Of a stretch of DNA of 64,000 nt, positions 17,091-26,039 are shown piece by piece. Every line of letters begins with the position of its first letter. Positions within the stretch are counted from its first letter, which is position 1. The stretch comes from Luteolibacter sp. Y139 (GTDB taxonomy: Bacteria > Verrucomicrobiota > Verrucomicrobiia > Verrucomicrobiales > Akkermansiaceae), in assembly GCF_038066715.1 (NCBI RefSeq), contig NZ_JBBUKT010000008.1, positions 1 to 64,000 on the forward strand, given 5' to 3'. The notes under the pieces were generated by a model. That model did not search any database, was not told the DNA's origin, and saw only the letters and a program-made list of their open reading frames with translations. A program made the translations under genes and the position numbers.

Positions 17091-17330
17091 CGATTCAAGC
17101 AATTGTGAGGTGAGGCTTCTTGGCGACGGCTGGCGGCGTTTGAAAGTGCGGTGGTTCCGACTCGCGATCCGCCCCGGCGGTCTCGACGTTCGCCCGCCGT
17201 CCTCAGCATTGCATCCAGCTCGCCCTCGTTTGTTGGGATGAATCTGCGCTACGAGGTGATCCTCCCGGCCTCCCGGGGCGCTTTCTCCAGGCTGCCAGCT
17301 TGGTGAAGGGCCTGCCGTGGAGTCGCTATC
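17091..17330 (-). pseudogene. Decayed partial duplicate of the ArsR-methyltransferase 3' end
   Basis: The segment aligns by eye with 17376-17655, the 3' end and downstream flank of the intact gene. It shares gcgtttgaaagtgcgg, ccgactcgcgatcc, cggcggtctcga and cagctcgcc in the same order and spacing for about 140 bp. A second block (gcgctttctcc.ggctgcc at 17279, against 17633) follows after an apparent internal loss of about 66 bp. The copy has lost its reading frame and stop. Because the similarity includes sequence beyond the intact stop codon, it arose as a tandem DNA duplication. Confidence 0.75.
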
Positions 17331-17389
17331 GTTTGCCTGAGATGCGGGTGAGCGGGCGCGAAGCCAACACAGCTCGATTCAAACGATCG

Positions 17390-18310
17390 TTAAGCTGGCT
17401 TTTTGGCTACTGCCAGCAGCGTTTGAAAGTGCGGCGGCTCCGACTCGCGATCCACGACGGCGGTCTCGATATTCACAAAGCCCGCCTTCTCTAGCATCGC
17501 GGCCAGCTCGCCTTCGCTGAAGCCGAGCCAGACGTCGGCGTAGAGTTCGCGGGCTTGTTCAAACGTATGTTGGAGTAAATCCAGCACCACCAAACGGCCG
17601 CCGGGCTTCACGATCCGGAATGCCTGTTGGAGCGCCTTCTCGGGGCTGCCGGCGTGGTGGAGGGCTTGGCTCAGGAAGGCGAGGTCCACTGAGGCGTCGT
17701 CGAGTGGCGGCTCTTCGATGTCCCCGAGGCGGTATTCCAGATTCGGCAGCTCGTGCTTCACCGCGAGCTCGCGGCCGAACTCAACCATCTTTGGCGAGAG
17801 GTCCACGGCGATCACTTGGTCGGCCTGCCGGGCGAGCATCTGGGCCAGCGTCCCTTCGCCAGCTCCGAGGTCGGCGACCACGCCTTGGTTGGTCACCTTG
17901 AGGAGGGCTTCTGCGAGACCCTTCCACGAGCGGCCCGGGACGTAGTCCTTGCCGAATCGTCCGGCGAGTTCGTCGAAATAGGCGCGGGTCTTGTCCCGGC
18001 GCTTCCGCTGGAGGTGGCGCAGGGCGGAGGTGTCTTTCTCGACCTCGGGGACCTCCTTGGCGGCTTCCTTGGCGAGCTTGAGGAGGTCGGGACCCATCTC
18101 GGAGCGGTAGAAATTGTGCTTCCCGCTGCGTTCGTCGGTCACCAGGCCACCAGCCTTGAGCTGGGAAAGCTGCGTCGAAATCCGGCTCTGGCCCATTCCC
18201 AGTAGCTCCTGCAGGTCGGCCACGCTCAGCGCCTCCGCATCCAAAAGGAGCAGGATCCGCAGCCGGGTCGGGTCGGTTAGAAGCTTCAGGGATTTCAGCA
18301 TTGACGCCAT
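17390..18310 (-). CDS. ArsR-family regulator fused to SAM-dependent methyltransferase
   Basis: A 306-aa fusion, started at the ATG at 18310 ([11 protein letters not shown] 18301 is also possible). Residues about 1-85 are a winged helix of ArsR type ([38 protein letters not shown]). Residues about 130-300 are a class I methyltransferase with motif [16 protein letters not shown], then [42 protein letters not shown] and [13 protein letters not shown]. Fused ArsR-methyltransferases are known beside methionine/SAM-cycle genes and are thought to sense SAM or SAH. Here it is divergent from metK-ahcY with only 57 bp between starts, which strongly suggests it controls them. Whether the domain methylates anything is unknown. 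Confidence 0.9.
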   Translation of the reverse strand: MASMLKSLKLLTDPTRLRILLLLDAEALSVADLQELLGMGQSRISTQLSQLKAGGLVTDERSGKHNFYRSEMGPDLLKLAKEAAKEVPEVEKDTSALRHLQRKRRDKTRAYFDELAGRFGKDYVPGRSWKGLAEALLKVTNQGVVADLGAGEGTLAQMLARQADQVIAVDLSPKMVEFGRELAVKHELPNLEYRLGDIEEPPLDDASVDLAFLSQALHHAGSPEKALQQAFRIVKPGGRLVVLDLLQHTFEQARELYADVWLGFSEGELAAMLEKAGFVNIETAVVDRESEPPHFQTLLAVAKKPA

Positions 18311-18319
18311 GGCCAACCG

Positions 18320-18350
18320 GATACATCAACCCATCGCGATTTGACGATAC
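18320..18350. promoter_or_regulatory. Candidate operator between regulator and metK
   Basis: In the 57-bp divergent gap there is an imperfect inverted repeat ATCAA (18325-18329), 11 bases, TTGAC (18341-18345), flanked on both sides by direct GATAC. It is the only repeat in the gap and overlaps the region where both promoters must lie. ArsR-family SAM-cycle regulators bind inverted repeats of this kind, but the match here is weak and based on inspection only. There is no room for a SAM riboswitch. Confidence 0.35.
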
Positions 18351-18367
18351 GAAAATTAACCGCCCCA

Positions 18368-19537
18368 ATGAGCACCTACATTTTCTCTTCCGAGTCCGTC
18401 GGCGAAGGCCATCCGGACAAAGTAGCTGACACCATCTCTGACGCGATCCTCGACGCGCTGCTTGCCCAAGACCCGAAAAGCCGGGTCGCCTGCGAAACCT
18501 TCGTGAAGTCGAACATCGTCGTCGTCGGCGGCGAAATCACCTCCAAGGCGAAAATCGACTACGAGCAAGTGATCCGGAATGCCGTCCGCGGCATCGGCTA
18601 CACCAACAGCGACGACATTTTCCATGCCGACACGCTGTTCATTAACAACTACCTCACCGGCCAGTCGCCCGACATCGCTCAGGGCGTCGACGCCAAGAAG
18701 GCCAAGGGCAAGAAGACCGCCGAGCAAGGTGCCGGCGACCAGGGCATCATGTTCGGCTACGCCAGCGACGAAACGCCGGAGCTGATGCCCGCCCCGATCA
18801 TGTATGCGCACCGCCTCGGCCGCGAGCTGACCCGCATCCGCAAGAGCGGCAAGGTCAAGTGGCTCCGCCCGGACGCGAAGTCGCAGGTCTCCGTCGAATA
18901 CGTCGATGGCAAGCCGACCCGCATCGTGAACGTGGTCATTTCCACCCAGCACGCCGCCGGTGTGGAACACGCGGTGATCGAGAAGTTCTGCATCGAGCAG
19001 GTCATCAAGAAGGTGCTGCCGAAGAACATGCTCACCAAGCAGACCGAGTATCTCATCAACCCGACCGGCAACTTCGTGATCGGCGGCCCTCAGGGCGATT
19101 CCGGCCTCACCGGCCGCAAGATCATCGTGGACACCTACGGTGGCATGGGCCGCCACGGTGGTGGCGCCTTTTCCGGCAAGGACCCGTCGAAGGTGGACCG
19201 CTCCGCCGCCTACATGGGCCGCTGGGTTGCCAAGAACGTCGTCGCCGCCGGCCTTGCGAAGAAGGTTGAAATCCAGTTCGCCTACGCGATTGGTCACCCT
19301 CTCCCGGTCAGCGTTCACGTTGACACCTTCGGCACCGGCACCAAGCCCGACGCCGACATCCTCGCCGCGGTCCTGAAGGTCTTCTCCTTCAAGCCCGCCG
19401 ACATCATCAAGCAGCTTAACCTGCTTCGCCCGATCTACGGCAAGTCCACCAACTACGGTCACTTCGGCAAGGATGACGCCGACCTGACTTGGGAGCGCAC
19501 CGACAAGGTCGCCGCCCTCAAGAAAGCCATCAAGTAA
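18368..19537 (+). CDS. metK: S-adenosylmethionine synthetase
   Basis: A 389-aa enzyme making SAM from methionine and ATP in the cytosol. The ATG at 18368 gives the standard N-terminus [18 protein letters not shown] (ATP-binding HPDK at 15-18). Further signatures are [12 protein letters not shown], the [21 protein letters not shown]-type region (central domain), and [19 protein letters not shown] with the catalytic Lys/Asp. Length and order match the family. ahcY follows after 12 bp, so the two are co-transcribed. The fused ArsR regulator is divergent just upstream. Confidence 0.98.
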   Translation: MSTYIFSSESVGEGHPDKVADTISDAILDALLAQDPKSRVACETFVKSNIVVVGGEITSKAKIDYEQVIRNAVRGIGYTNSDDIFHADTLFINNYLTGQSPDIAQGVDAKKAKGKKTAEQGAGDQGIMFGYASDETPELMPAPIMYAHRLGRELTRIRKSGKVKWLRPDAKSQVSVEYVDGKPTRIVNVVISTQHAAGVEHAVIEKFCIEQVIKKVLPKNMLTKQTEYLINPTGNFVIGGPQGDSGLTGRKIIVDTYGGMGRHGGGAFSGKDPSKVDRSAAYMGRWVAKNVVAAGLAKKVEIQFAYAIGHPLPVSVHVDTFGTGTKPDADILAAVLKVFSFKPADIIKQLNLLRPIYGKSTNYGHFGKDDADLTWERTDKVAALKKAIK

Positions 19538-19549
19538 CTCACGAACACC

Positions 19550-20968
19550 ATGTCCACTACCTTCACTGACTATAAGGTCGCCGACATTTCCCTCGCGGAT
19601 TTCGGCCGGAAAGAAATCGAGATCGCCGAGCACGAAATGCCCGGCCTCATGGCGACCCGCGCCAAGTATGGCCCGGAGAAGCCGCTGCAGGGCGTCCGCA
19701 TCATGGGCTCACTGCACATGACCATCCAGACCGCGGTGCTCATCGAGACCCTCGTCGCGCTCGGCGCCGAAGTCCGCTGGGTTTCCTGCAACATCTTCTC
19801 CACCCAAGACCACGCCGCCGCCGCGATCGCCGCTGCCGGTGTCCCGGTCTTCGCTTGGAAGGGTGAGACCCTCGAAGAGTATTGGTGGTGTACCTGGCAG
19901 GCGCTGGTCAATCCGGCTGGCCTTGGCCCGGAACTCATCGTCGATGACGGTGGCGACGCCACGCTGCTCATTCACAAGGGCTACGAGCTCGAGAACGGTT
20001 CCGACTGGGTCAATACCCCGTCCGGCAACCACGAGGAGCAGGTCATCAAGGACCTCCTCAAGGACGTTCACGCCAAGCAGCCCGGCATCTTCGCGAAGAT
20101 CGTGAAGGATTGGAAGGGTGTCTCCGAAGAGACCACCACCGGTGTCCACCGCCTCTATCAGATGGCGAAGGCCGGCACCCTGCTGGTGCCCGCCATCAAC
20201 GTGAACGACTCCGTTACCAAGTCGAAGTTCGACAACCTTTACGGCTGCCGCGAGTCGCTGGTCGATGGCATCAAGCGTGCCACCGACGTGATGATCTCCG
20301 GCAAGGTCGGCGTGGTCTGCGGCTACGGCGATGTCGGCAAGGGTTGCGCCCAGGCTCTCCGCGGCCAAGGTGCCCAGGTCGTCGTCACCGAAGTCGATCC
20401 GATCTGCGCCCTGCAGGCCGCGATGGAAGGCTTCCGCGTGCTGACCGTCGAGGACACCCTCGGCTGGGGCGACATCTACGTCACCACCACGGGTAACTTC
20501 GGCATCATCCGCCTGGAGCACATGGAGAAGATGAAGGATCAGGCCATCGTGTGTAACATCGGTCACTTCGACAACGAGATCGAGATCGACAAGCTCAACA
20601 ACGCCCCCGGCGTGACGCGCACGAACATCAAGCCGCAGGTGGACAAGTACACCTTCCCTACCGGCGACAGCATTTACATGCTGGCCGAAGGCCGCCTGGT
20701 GAACCTCGGCTGCGCCACCGGCCACCCGAGCTTCGTGATGTCCAACAGCTTCACCAACCAGACGCTCGCCCAGATCGACCTCTGGAAGAACAAGGACACC
20801 TACAAGGCCGGCGAAGTGAAGGTGCTCGACAAGAAGCTCGACGAGGAAGTCGCCCGCCTCCACCTCGCGAAGGTGGGTGCCAAGCTGACCAAGCTCACCC
20901 AGGAGCAGGCAGACTACATCAGCGTGCCGGTGGAAGGTCCTTACAAGGCCGACCACTACCGCTACTAA
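19550..20968 (+). CDS. ahcY: Adenosylhomocysteinase (SAH hydrolase)
   Basis: A 472-aa NAD-dependent enzyme that splits S-adenosylhomocysteine into adenosine and homocysteine, removing the product inhibitor of methyltransferases. Seen are the substrate domain ([31 protein letters not shown]), the NAD-binding motif [13 protein letters not shown] at about 261-273, [10 protein letters not shown], and the C-terminal lysine/tyrosine motif KADHYRY that reaches the NAD site of the neighbouring subunit. It has the bacterial-type insertion expected for this length. It is the second gene of the metK operon and ends at a strong terminator. Confidence 0.98.
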   Translation: MSTTFTDYKVADISLADFGRKEIEIAEHEMPGLMATRAKYGPEKPLQGVRIMGSLHMTIQTAVLIETLVALGAEVRWVSCNIFSTQDHAAAAIAAAGVPVFAWKGETLEEYWWCTWQALVNPAGLGPELIVDDGGDATLLIHKGYELENGSDWVNTPSGNHEEQVIKDLLKDVHAKQPGIFAKIVKDWKGVSEETTTGVHRLYQMAKAGTLLVPAINVNDSVTKSKFDNLYGCRESLVDGIKRATDVMISGKVGVVCGYGDVGKGCAQALRGQGAQVVVTEVDPICALQAAMEGFRVLTVEDTLGWGDIYVTTTGNFGIIRLEHMEKMKDQAIVCNIGHFDNEIEIDKLNNAPGVTRTNIKPQVDKYTFPTGDSIYMLAEGRLVNLGCATGHPSFVMSNSFTNQTLAQIDLWKNKDTYKAGEVKVLDKKLDEEVARLHLAKVGAKLTKLTQEQADYISVPVEGPYKADHYRY

Positions 20969-20989
20969 AGCGCTCCGCTAGTTCCCTTC

Positions 20990-21026
20990 AAAGCCCCGCT
21001 GGTTCGTCCGGCGGGGCTTTTTCTTT
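20990..21026 (+). terminator. Rho-independent terminator of metK-ahcY
   Basis: The stem aaagccccgc pairs with gcggggcttt around a loop of about 11 bases (tggttcgtccg), followed by ttcttt. It starts about 20 bp after the ahcY stop. Confidence 0.92.
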
Positions 21027-21058
21027 GCTGGAGCTGGTTTCTGGGTTCTCTTGATCTC

Positions 21059-22642
21059 GTGCCGCCGAAAGATCACGAGACCAAGCTGGGAACCGTTCTT
21101 GTCCGCAATCCGACCGTTGCCGACATCCCGGCGATCCTGGCGCTTCATCGTCGCTGCTTCCCTCGCGAGAGCGATGCGGGTGGGCCGTGGAATGAGAAGC
21201 ATCTGCGCTCCCACCTTCATGTCTTTCCAGAAGGGCAGCTGATTGCGGAGAAGGATGGGAAGATCCTGGGGGCTGCTTCGTCGTTGATCGTCTCGCTGGG
21301 GCGCAATCCGCTGCGGAAGCACACCTACGACGGCGTCACGGATGCCGGCTATTTCTACAATCACGACCCGCAGGGCGACACGCTTTACGGGGCGGATGTG
21401 TATGTGGATCCGGATGCACGGAAGTTCGGGATCGGGGCCGCGCTTTATGCTGCCCGACGCGATCTGTGCCGCCGACTGAATCTTCGCCGCATTCTGGCGG
21501 GTGCACGCTTGTGGAATTATGACGAGCATGCCGCCCGCCTAACGCCGGAGGAATACGTCTGGCAGGTGCAGGACGGAAAAATCCCTGACCCGGTGCTCGG
21601 CTTTCAGATCAAGCAGGGTTTCGCGGTGCGCGGCATCATGCCGAACTACCTGCACGATCATCGCTCGCGCGACCACGCGGCGCTGATCGAGTGGATCAAT
21701 CCGGAGTATCAGGCGCCCGCCGAGCAATCGACGAAGGTCCGCGTCGCCTGTGTCCAGTATCACATGCGGAAGGTTGCGGACTTCGATGACTTTGCCAGCC
21801 AGGTCCGCTACTTCGTCGAGACCGCGGGAGAAGATTACGGCGCGGAGTTCGTGCTGTTCCCGGAGTTCCTGACGGTCCAGCTGCTCAGCGCGCTGCAACC
21901 GCTCGGCTCGCGCGAGGGGATTCGCAAGCTCTCCGAATACACGGAGCAGTTCATCGAGCTGATGAGCGGCCTCGCCCGGCAGCAGGGGCTTTATCTCATC
22001 GCGGGATCGCATCCGGTGCCGCAGCCGGATGGACGTCTGGAAAACACGGCGATGATTTTCAAGCCGGATGGCACCTACGCCTCCCAGCCGAAGCTGCACA
22101 TCACGCCGTCCGAGAAAACGTGGTGGGGGATTTCCGGTGGTGACTCCTTGATCGTGCTCCAGACGCCTAAGGCGAAGATCGGCGTGCTGATTTGCTACGA
22201 TGTCGAGTTCCCGGAAGCCGCGCGCTATCTCGCTGACCGCGGCGTGGAGATCCTCTTTATCCCGTATTGCACGGACAATCGCCAAGGCTACCTGCGCGTC
22301 AGCCTGTGCGCGGCGGCACGGGCGATCGAAAACCAGATCTTCGTCGCGACCGCAGGTGTCGTGGGCAATTTGCCGGATGTGCCGGCGATGGACATTCACT
22401 ACGGCCGCGCTGCGGTGTTCACACCGAGCGACTTCGAGTTTGCTCGCGATGGCATCCAGGCCGAGGCCGATGCCAACGTGGAGACGATGCTCGTGACCGA
22501 CCTCGACATCACGGATCTCTATCGCTCGCGCCTGAGTGGCAGCGTGACGCCCGTGACCGACCGGCGGACGGATCTATTCGAGTTCCACAACAAGCTCTCG
22601 AACGAGATCATCGCGCCGGGCGTGCAGGAAGGGCACTTGTGA
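21059..22642 (+). CDS. GNAT acetyltransferase-nitrilase fusion protein
   Basis: A 527-aa two-domain protein. The start used is GTG 21059; no better upstream signal is visible. Residues about 15-190 form a GNAT domain (VLVRNPTVADIPAILALHRRCFP, DVYVDPDARKFGIGAALYAARR). Residues about 225-510 form a carbon-nitrogen hydrolase with the expected triad: Glu in FVLFPEFLTVQ, Lys in QPKLHITPSE and Cys in IGVLICYDVEFPE. Fusions with this order are known in bacteria. The probable chemistry is amide hydrolysis linked with acyl transfer, but the substrate is unknown. The gene stands alone and converges on the 1128-aa lipoprotein gene with only 10 bp between stops. Confidence 0.9.
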   Translation: MPPKDHETKLGTVLVRNPTVADIPAILALHRRCFPRESDAGGPWNEKHLRSHLHVFPEGQLIAEKDGKILGAASSLIVSLGRNPLRKHTYDGVTDAGYFYNHDPQGDTLYGADVYVDPDARKFGIGAALYAARRDLCRRLNLRRILAGARLWNYDEHAARLTPEEYVWQVQDGKIPDPVLGFQIKQGFAVRGIMPNYLHDHRSRDHAALIEWINPEYQAPAEQSTKVRVACVQYHMRKVADFDDFASQVRYFVETAGEDYGAEFVLFPEFLTVQLLSALQPLGSREGIRKLSEYTEQFIELMSGLARQQGLYLIAGSHPVPQPDGRLENTAMIFKPDGTYASQPKLHITPSEKTWWGISGGDSLIVLQTPKAKIGVLICYDVEFPEAARYLADRGVEILFIPYCTDNRQGYLRVSLCAAARAIENQIFVATAGVVGNLPDVPAMDIHYGRAAVFTPSDFEFARDGIQAEADANVETMLVTDLDITDLYRSRLSGSVTPVTDRRTDLFEFHNKLSNEIIAPGVQEGHL

Positions 22643-22652
22643 TCACAGGCGG

Positions 22653-25600
22653 CTACGATTCTTCCAGCCACGCCATCAAAGGCCGCAAACGGAAGAGGCA
22701 GGTATCCCCGTGAACGAGGTTCTTTAAGAGCGGCATCGCGGAGTGTTCGGAGCGGAACGCTGCGGCCACTGCGGGGCGTTCGGTCTTGTCTAACAAGCGC
22801 AGCGAGATCTCGGAGAAATACAGCGCGGCATTCATCCGCAGTTCGGGATGCAAGGGATCGGCTATTACTTCCGCAAGGGATTTGAGAGCCACCTGATAGT
22901 TGTGGGATTGCGCTGCGACCGCAGCTTGCAGGACGAGGATGTCCGAATGGCAGCGACCGCCGGGGAAGCGTTTTTCGTGGGCATCCAGTTCCTTCGCCAG
23001 CGCCCGCATGGTGGCTTGGTCTGCCTCGGGAGCGGGTTTGAGTCGCTTGTAGCCTCGCGGGATGGGCGAGTCGGGAAAGAAGAAGGCTTCCACTTGGGGA
23101 ACCGGGTACGCAGCGCGCACTTTCAGGCGCAGCAGACGCAGTGAGGCGGCTTCGGATTTCGGCCCGTTCGGGAAGTCGCGCAGGTATCGTTCCCATGATT
23201 CCACGGTGTCATCGCTTAACTCCGTATGGCCATTGTCCTCCACTTGGACGGGTCGGACGCGGTCGAGGAAGGCTAGCCACGGGGCGAGGGGTGCCCATTC
23301 GCCGGCAGCAGGAGGAGGCGTGGTCTTCCCCCGGCGGAGCGTGGCGTAGCGGCCGAAGAGATCCGGGGTGATGGCGGGGACTTGCGCTGCAGCGGTCAGG
23401 TCATCGAGGTCATCGACCAGAGCGAGCACGTCACCCTCGTCCAGCAGGTGGCGGGTGCGGTTGAAGTCAGCGCGGAAATCGGCGAGCCCCTTGCGGATGG
23501 CAGTCATGTCCCGATCCGGAGCAGCGATGAGATTGGCAAAGTCCTTCTGCAGTCGCTTGCCCTCGTCGGTTCCCGGGTCCGGTCTCCACTCGCGCCAGCG
23601 CCCCAGCTTCGGATCCAGCGCGTTGGACCGGATCTCCTCGGCGGAGTTGCTCGGCGAGTAGTCTCCCGGCATCCATCTGCCTAGCAAGGCTGGCGGGGTG
23701 AAGGTCCACCTGACCGCACGAATAGCCTCGGGGCTGTCAGGGAAATCCTTCCGCAGCCGTTCCACGAGCTTGCGCGACAATCCGGTGGCGTCCGTTTCCG
23801 CCGCCCGTGAGCAACGATAGAGGGAGAACTCCGCCAAGCGGAACAGCGCGTCATTGGCCTCCTCCAGCGCGGGCGCTGCCACATCGGGATCGCTGCTGTC
23901 CGCCGCGGCGAGGAAATGGCGCAGCGCGTGGTGAAGCTCATCGCGAGAGTCGAGTTCCGCGGTCACGGCTTCGGGCTTGAAGCCGAGAAAGGAGGCATTC
24001 TTCCGTCGGAGCTGCTCGAGCTTTTCGTTTTCGCTCTGCGAGTAGTCGAAGAGATCGTGAAGCGGCAAGGTCAGGCGACCGCGCAGCTCCTTCCACCGGC
24101 GTGCGATCTGGAGGTGCTTGCGCGCCTTCTGATCGGCAGGCGCCTGGTCTAACAACTCGGTGGCACCGGCGAGGGATTCGACTTCCTGCTGCCAGATCGC
24201 CGCGGTGAGGCCGATCCCGCGCGGCAACTCGCCGAAACCGTAGCGCTTTTCGTCATTGGTATCGCCCGCTGGATCCAAGTAGCGGCGGGCGAGGTTGAAG
24301 TTCTCGGCGGCCAAGGCACGGCTGCGAACGATCGTCCGCAGGAGCCTCGTCTGGGGATCGCCTTCTGGAAGTCGCGCCAGTGGTGCGGCGAGCTGGTCCA
24401 GCGGCGCGAACTGCGCGATGCTATCGATCCATTGCGACGGCTCGTGTTCCGGATGCAGCGGCGCGGTGGGCAGGTAGGTGCCCTCGGGCTGCATGGCGTA
24501 GAGCATGAGCAGCGCCTCGCCTGCCTCTCCGGCGTGAAAGCGCGCGATGGCGTGATCGAAGGCGGAGTTCTTCGTGATGGGACTTTCGGGAAACTTGCTC
24601 GCCAGCGCTGCATAGGCATCGGCCGCCTCTCGATGACGGCCGAGAGCGGTGAGCGCCAGCGCCCGGCCCTGGATGATCTCTTCGCCTGGTTGGAGCGCCT
24701 GTGCCTGGTCGAACAAGGCAAGAGCCTGCTCCACCTCTCCCTCGCGGTAGGATGCCCAGCCGAGGATGAGCAGGGTGAGCGCGTCAGGCTTTGACACTCC
24801 GCCGCTCTGCACGATGGCAGCTCCCAGCTCGGTCAGCGACCGCCTGGCCAACGGCTGGGGGCGAATGATCCGGCGGTGAAGGAAATCGAGCGTGTCGCGG
24901 TCGCTTTCGAAATTCTCATTGGCGGCAGGCAGGGCTTCCAATGCCTCAGGATCGAGGGCATGTCCGACAAAGAGGCGCGCCACGGCGGGATGCTTCGCCA
25001 TCAACTCGAAGGGCCAATAGCTGACGCGACCGTCTTCGTCGTAGGCGTATTCGAAGCCCCGGTCTCCTTGGAAGACTTCCGTGAAAATCCGGTCGCATTC
25101 CCGGAGGACGGAGCGTGTCACCTCGCGGGTCGGCTGTAGATCCAGCCGGGCAAGTTGCCGGCGCAGGGCTTCGTTGAAATTGTGATGCTGCAGAGCCACG
25201 GCGGCGAGCCAACCGGACGCATCCGCGGCGAAGCGGCCACCGGAGTTGACGCAGGACTCGAATTCTTGGGTTGCTTCCTTCAGTAGCTCGTCAATGCCGT
25301 CCTGTTCCTCACGGGTGAGTTGCGGTTTCTTCGACTCCGCCTTCGCCAACTCGAGCAAGCAGCGCCCGAGCATCAGACGGGCGGGCTCGGTCCGCGGATG
25401 ATCGGGGAAGAGGCCGATCATTCCCGTGAACGTATTCCGGGCCTTGGTGTAGTCACCGTAGTCCATGGCGAGGGCACCGATCTGCACCATCAGGTTGGGG
25501 TGCAGCACCGCGGGACCTGCCGCCATCTCGTGGTCCAGCCATTCGGAGGCTGCGGCTTGGTTCTTGTTGTAGTCGCGGGTGGCGGCCTGGAAGTCGGCGT

Positions 25601-26039
25601 CGCTCATGTCCCAGTTCTTGACCGGAGCGCGGACGATGAGTCCGGCGGGATCTCCGAGTCGTTCGAGACGCCACTTCAAGTAGCTGCTGGCACTGCCGAG
25701 GGTGGCATCGTCGGCGGCGAGTTCGCGCAATTCGAGGAGCAGGTTCGAGGTGCGGAGGCGGAAGTCTCCCTCGCGGTTGCGCGTGAGGAGGGCATCAATC
25801 TTGGAGAGCCGCTCCGCTGGGGTGAGCTTGGGCAGTTCTTCGACGAGAGCCTCGCAGGCGTCGATCAACTGCAGCGAGCTCGCGGCGTCGGCGGGTGCGG
25901 GTTTCGTCTCGGCGAAAATATCGCGCCAGCCCTTGCCGGGGATGCGCTGGGGATAGCTTTCGAGCGGGGGTGGTGCCTGGTAGAAGAATGGACCGCAGGC
26001 GAGGAGTAGGGGCGCCAAAACAAGGACGCGACGTTTCAT
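22653..26039 (-). CDS. Large TPR-rich lipoprotein of unknown function
   Basis: A 1128-aa protein with a lipoprotein signal (VLVLAPLLLACG; lipobox LLAC, Cys at 15). The rest is almost wholly helical and TPR-like, for example YTKARNTFTGMIGLFPDHP, LTLLILGWASYREGEVEQAL and RHREAADAYAALASKFPESP. No catalytic motif was found. Repeats of this sort suggest a periplasmic scaffold or outer-membrane assembly accessory. Its ATG overlaps the TGA of the upstream DUF3142 lipoprotein gene by 4 bp (ATGA 26036-26039), so the two proteins are probably made together and may interact. Confidence 0.82.
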   Translation of the reverse strand: MKRRVLVLAPLLLACGPFFYQAPPPLESYPQRIPGKGWRDIFAETKPAPADAASSLQLIDACEALVEELPKLTPAERLSKIDALLTRNREGDFRLRTSNLLLELRELAADDATLGSASSYLKWRLERLGDPAGLIVRAPVKNWDMSDADFQAATRDYNKNQAAASEWLDHEMAAGPAVLHPNLMVQIGALAMDYGDYTKARNTFTGMIGLFPDHPRTEPARLMLGRCLLELAKAESKKPQLTREEQDGIDELLKEATQEFESCVNSGGRFAADASGWLAAVALQHHNFNEALRRQLARLDLQPTREVTRSVLRECDRIFTEVFQGDRGFEYAYDEDGRVSYWPFELMAKHPAVARLFVGHALDPEALEALPAANENFESDRDTLDFLHRRIIRPQPLARRSLTELGAAIVQSGGVSKPDALTLLILGWASYREGEVEQALALFDQAQALQPGEEIIQGRALALTALGRHREAADAYAALASKFPESPITKNSAFDHAIARFHAGEAGEALLMLYAMQPEGTYLPTAPLHPEHEPSQWIDSIAQFAPLDQLAAPLARLPEGDPQTRLLRTIVRSRALAAENFNLARRYLDPAGDTNDEKRYGFGELPRGIGLTAAIWQQEVESLAGATELLDQAPADQKARKHLQIARRWKELRGRLTLPLHDLFDYSQSENEKLEQLRRKNASFLGFKPEAVTAELDSRDELHHALRHFLAAADSSDPDVAAPALEEANDALFRLAEFSLYRCSRAAETDATGLSRKLVERLRKDFPDSPEAIRAVRWTFTPPALLGRWMPGDYSPSNSAEEIRSNALDPKLGRWREWRPDPGTDEGKRLQKDFANLIAAPDRDMTAIRKGLADFRADFNRTRHLLDEGDVLALVDDLDDLTAAAQVPAITPDLFGRYATLRRGKTTPPPAAGEWAPLAPWLAFLDRVRPVQVEDNGHTELSDDTVESWERYLRDFPNGPKSEAASLRLLRLKVRAAYPVPQVEAFFFPDSPIPRGYKRLKPAPEADQATMRALAKELDAHEKRFPGGRCHSDILVLQAAVAAQSHNYQVALKSLAEVIADPLHPELRMNAALYFSEISLRLLDKTERPAVAAAFRSEHSAMPLLKNLVHGDTCLFRLRPLMAWLEES

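Noticed and set aside
18311-18367. SAM or SAH riboswitch before metK
   Set aside because: The gap to the divergent gene is 57 bp, too short, and no riboswitch core was seen.
18356-19633. 425-aa minus-strand open frame across metK
   Set aside because: MetK motifs are complete on the plus strand; the antisense product is low-complexity.
19709-20956. 415-aa minus-strand open frame across ahcY
   Set aside because: AhcY is complete on the plus strand.
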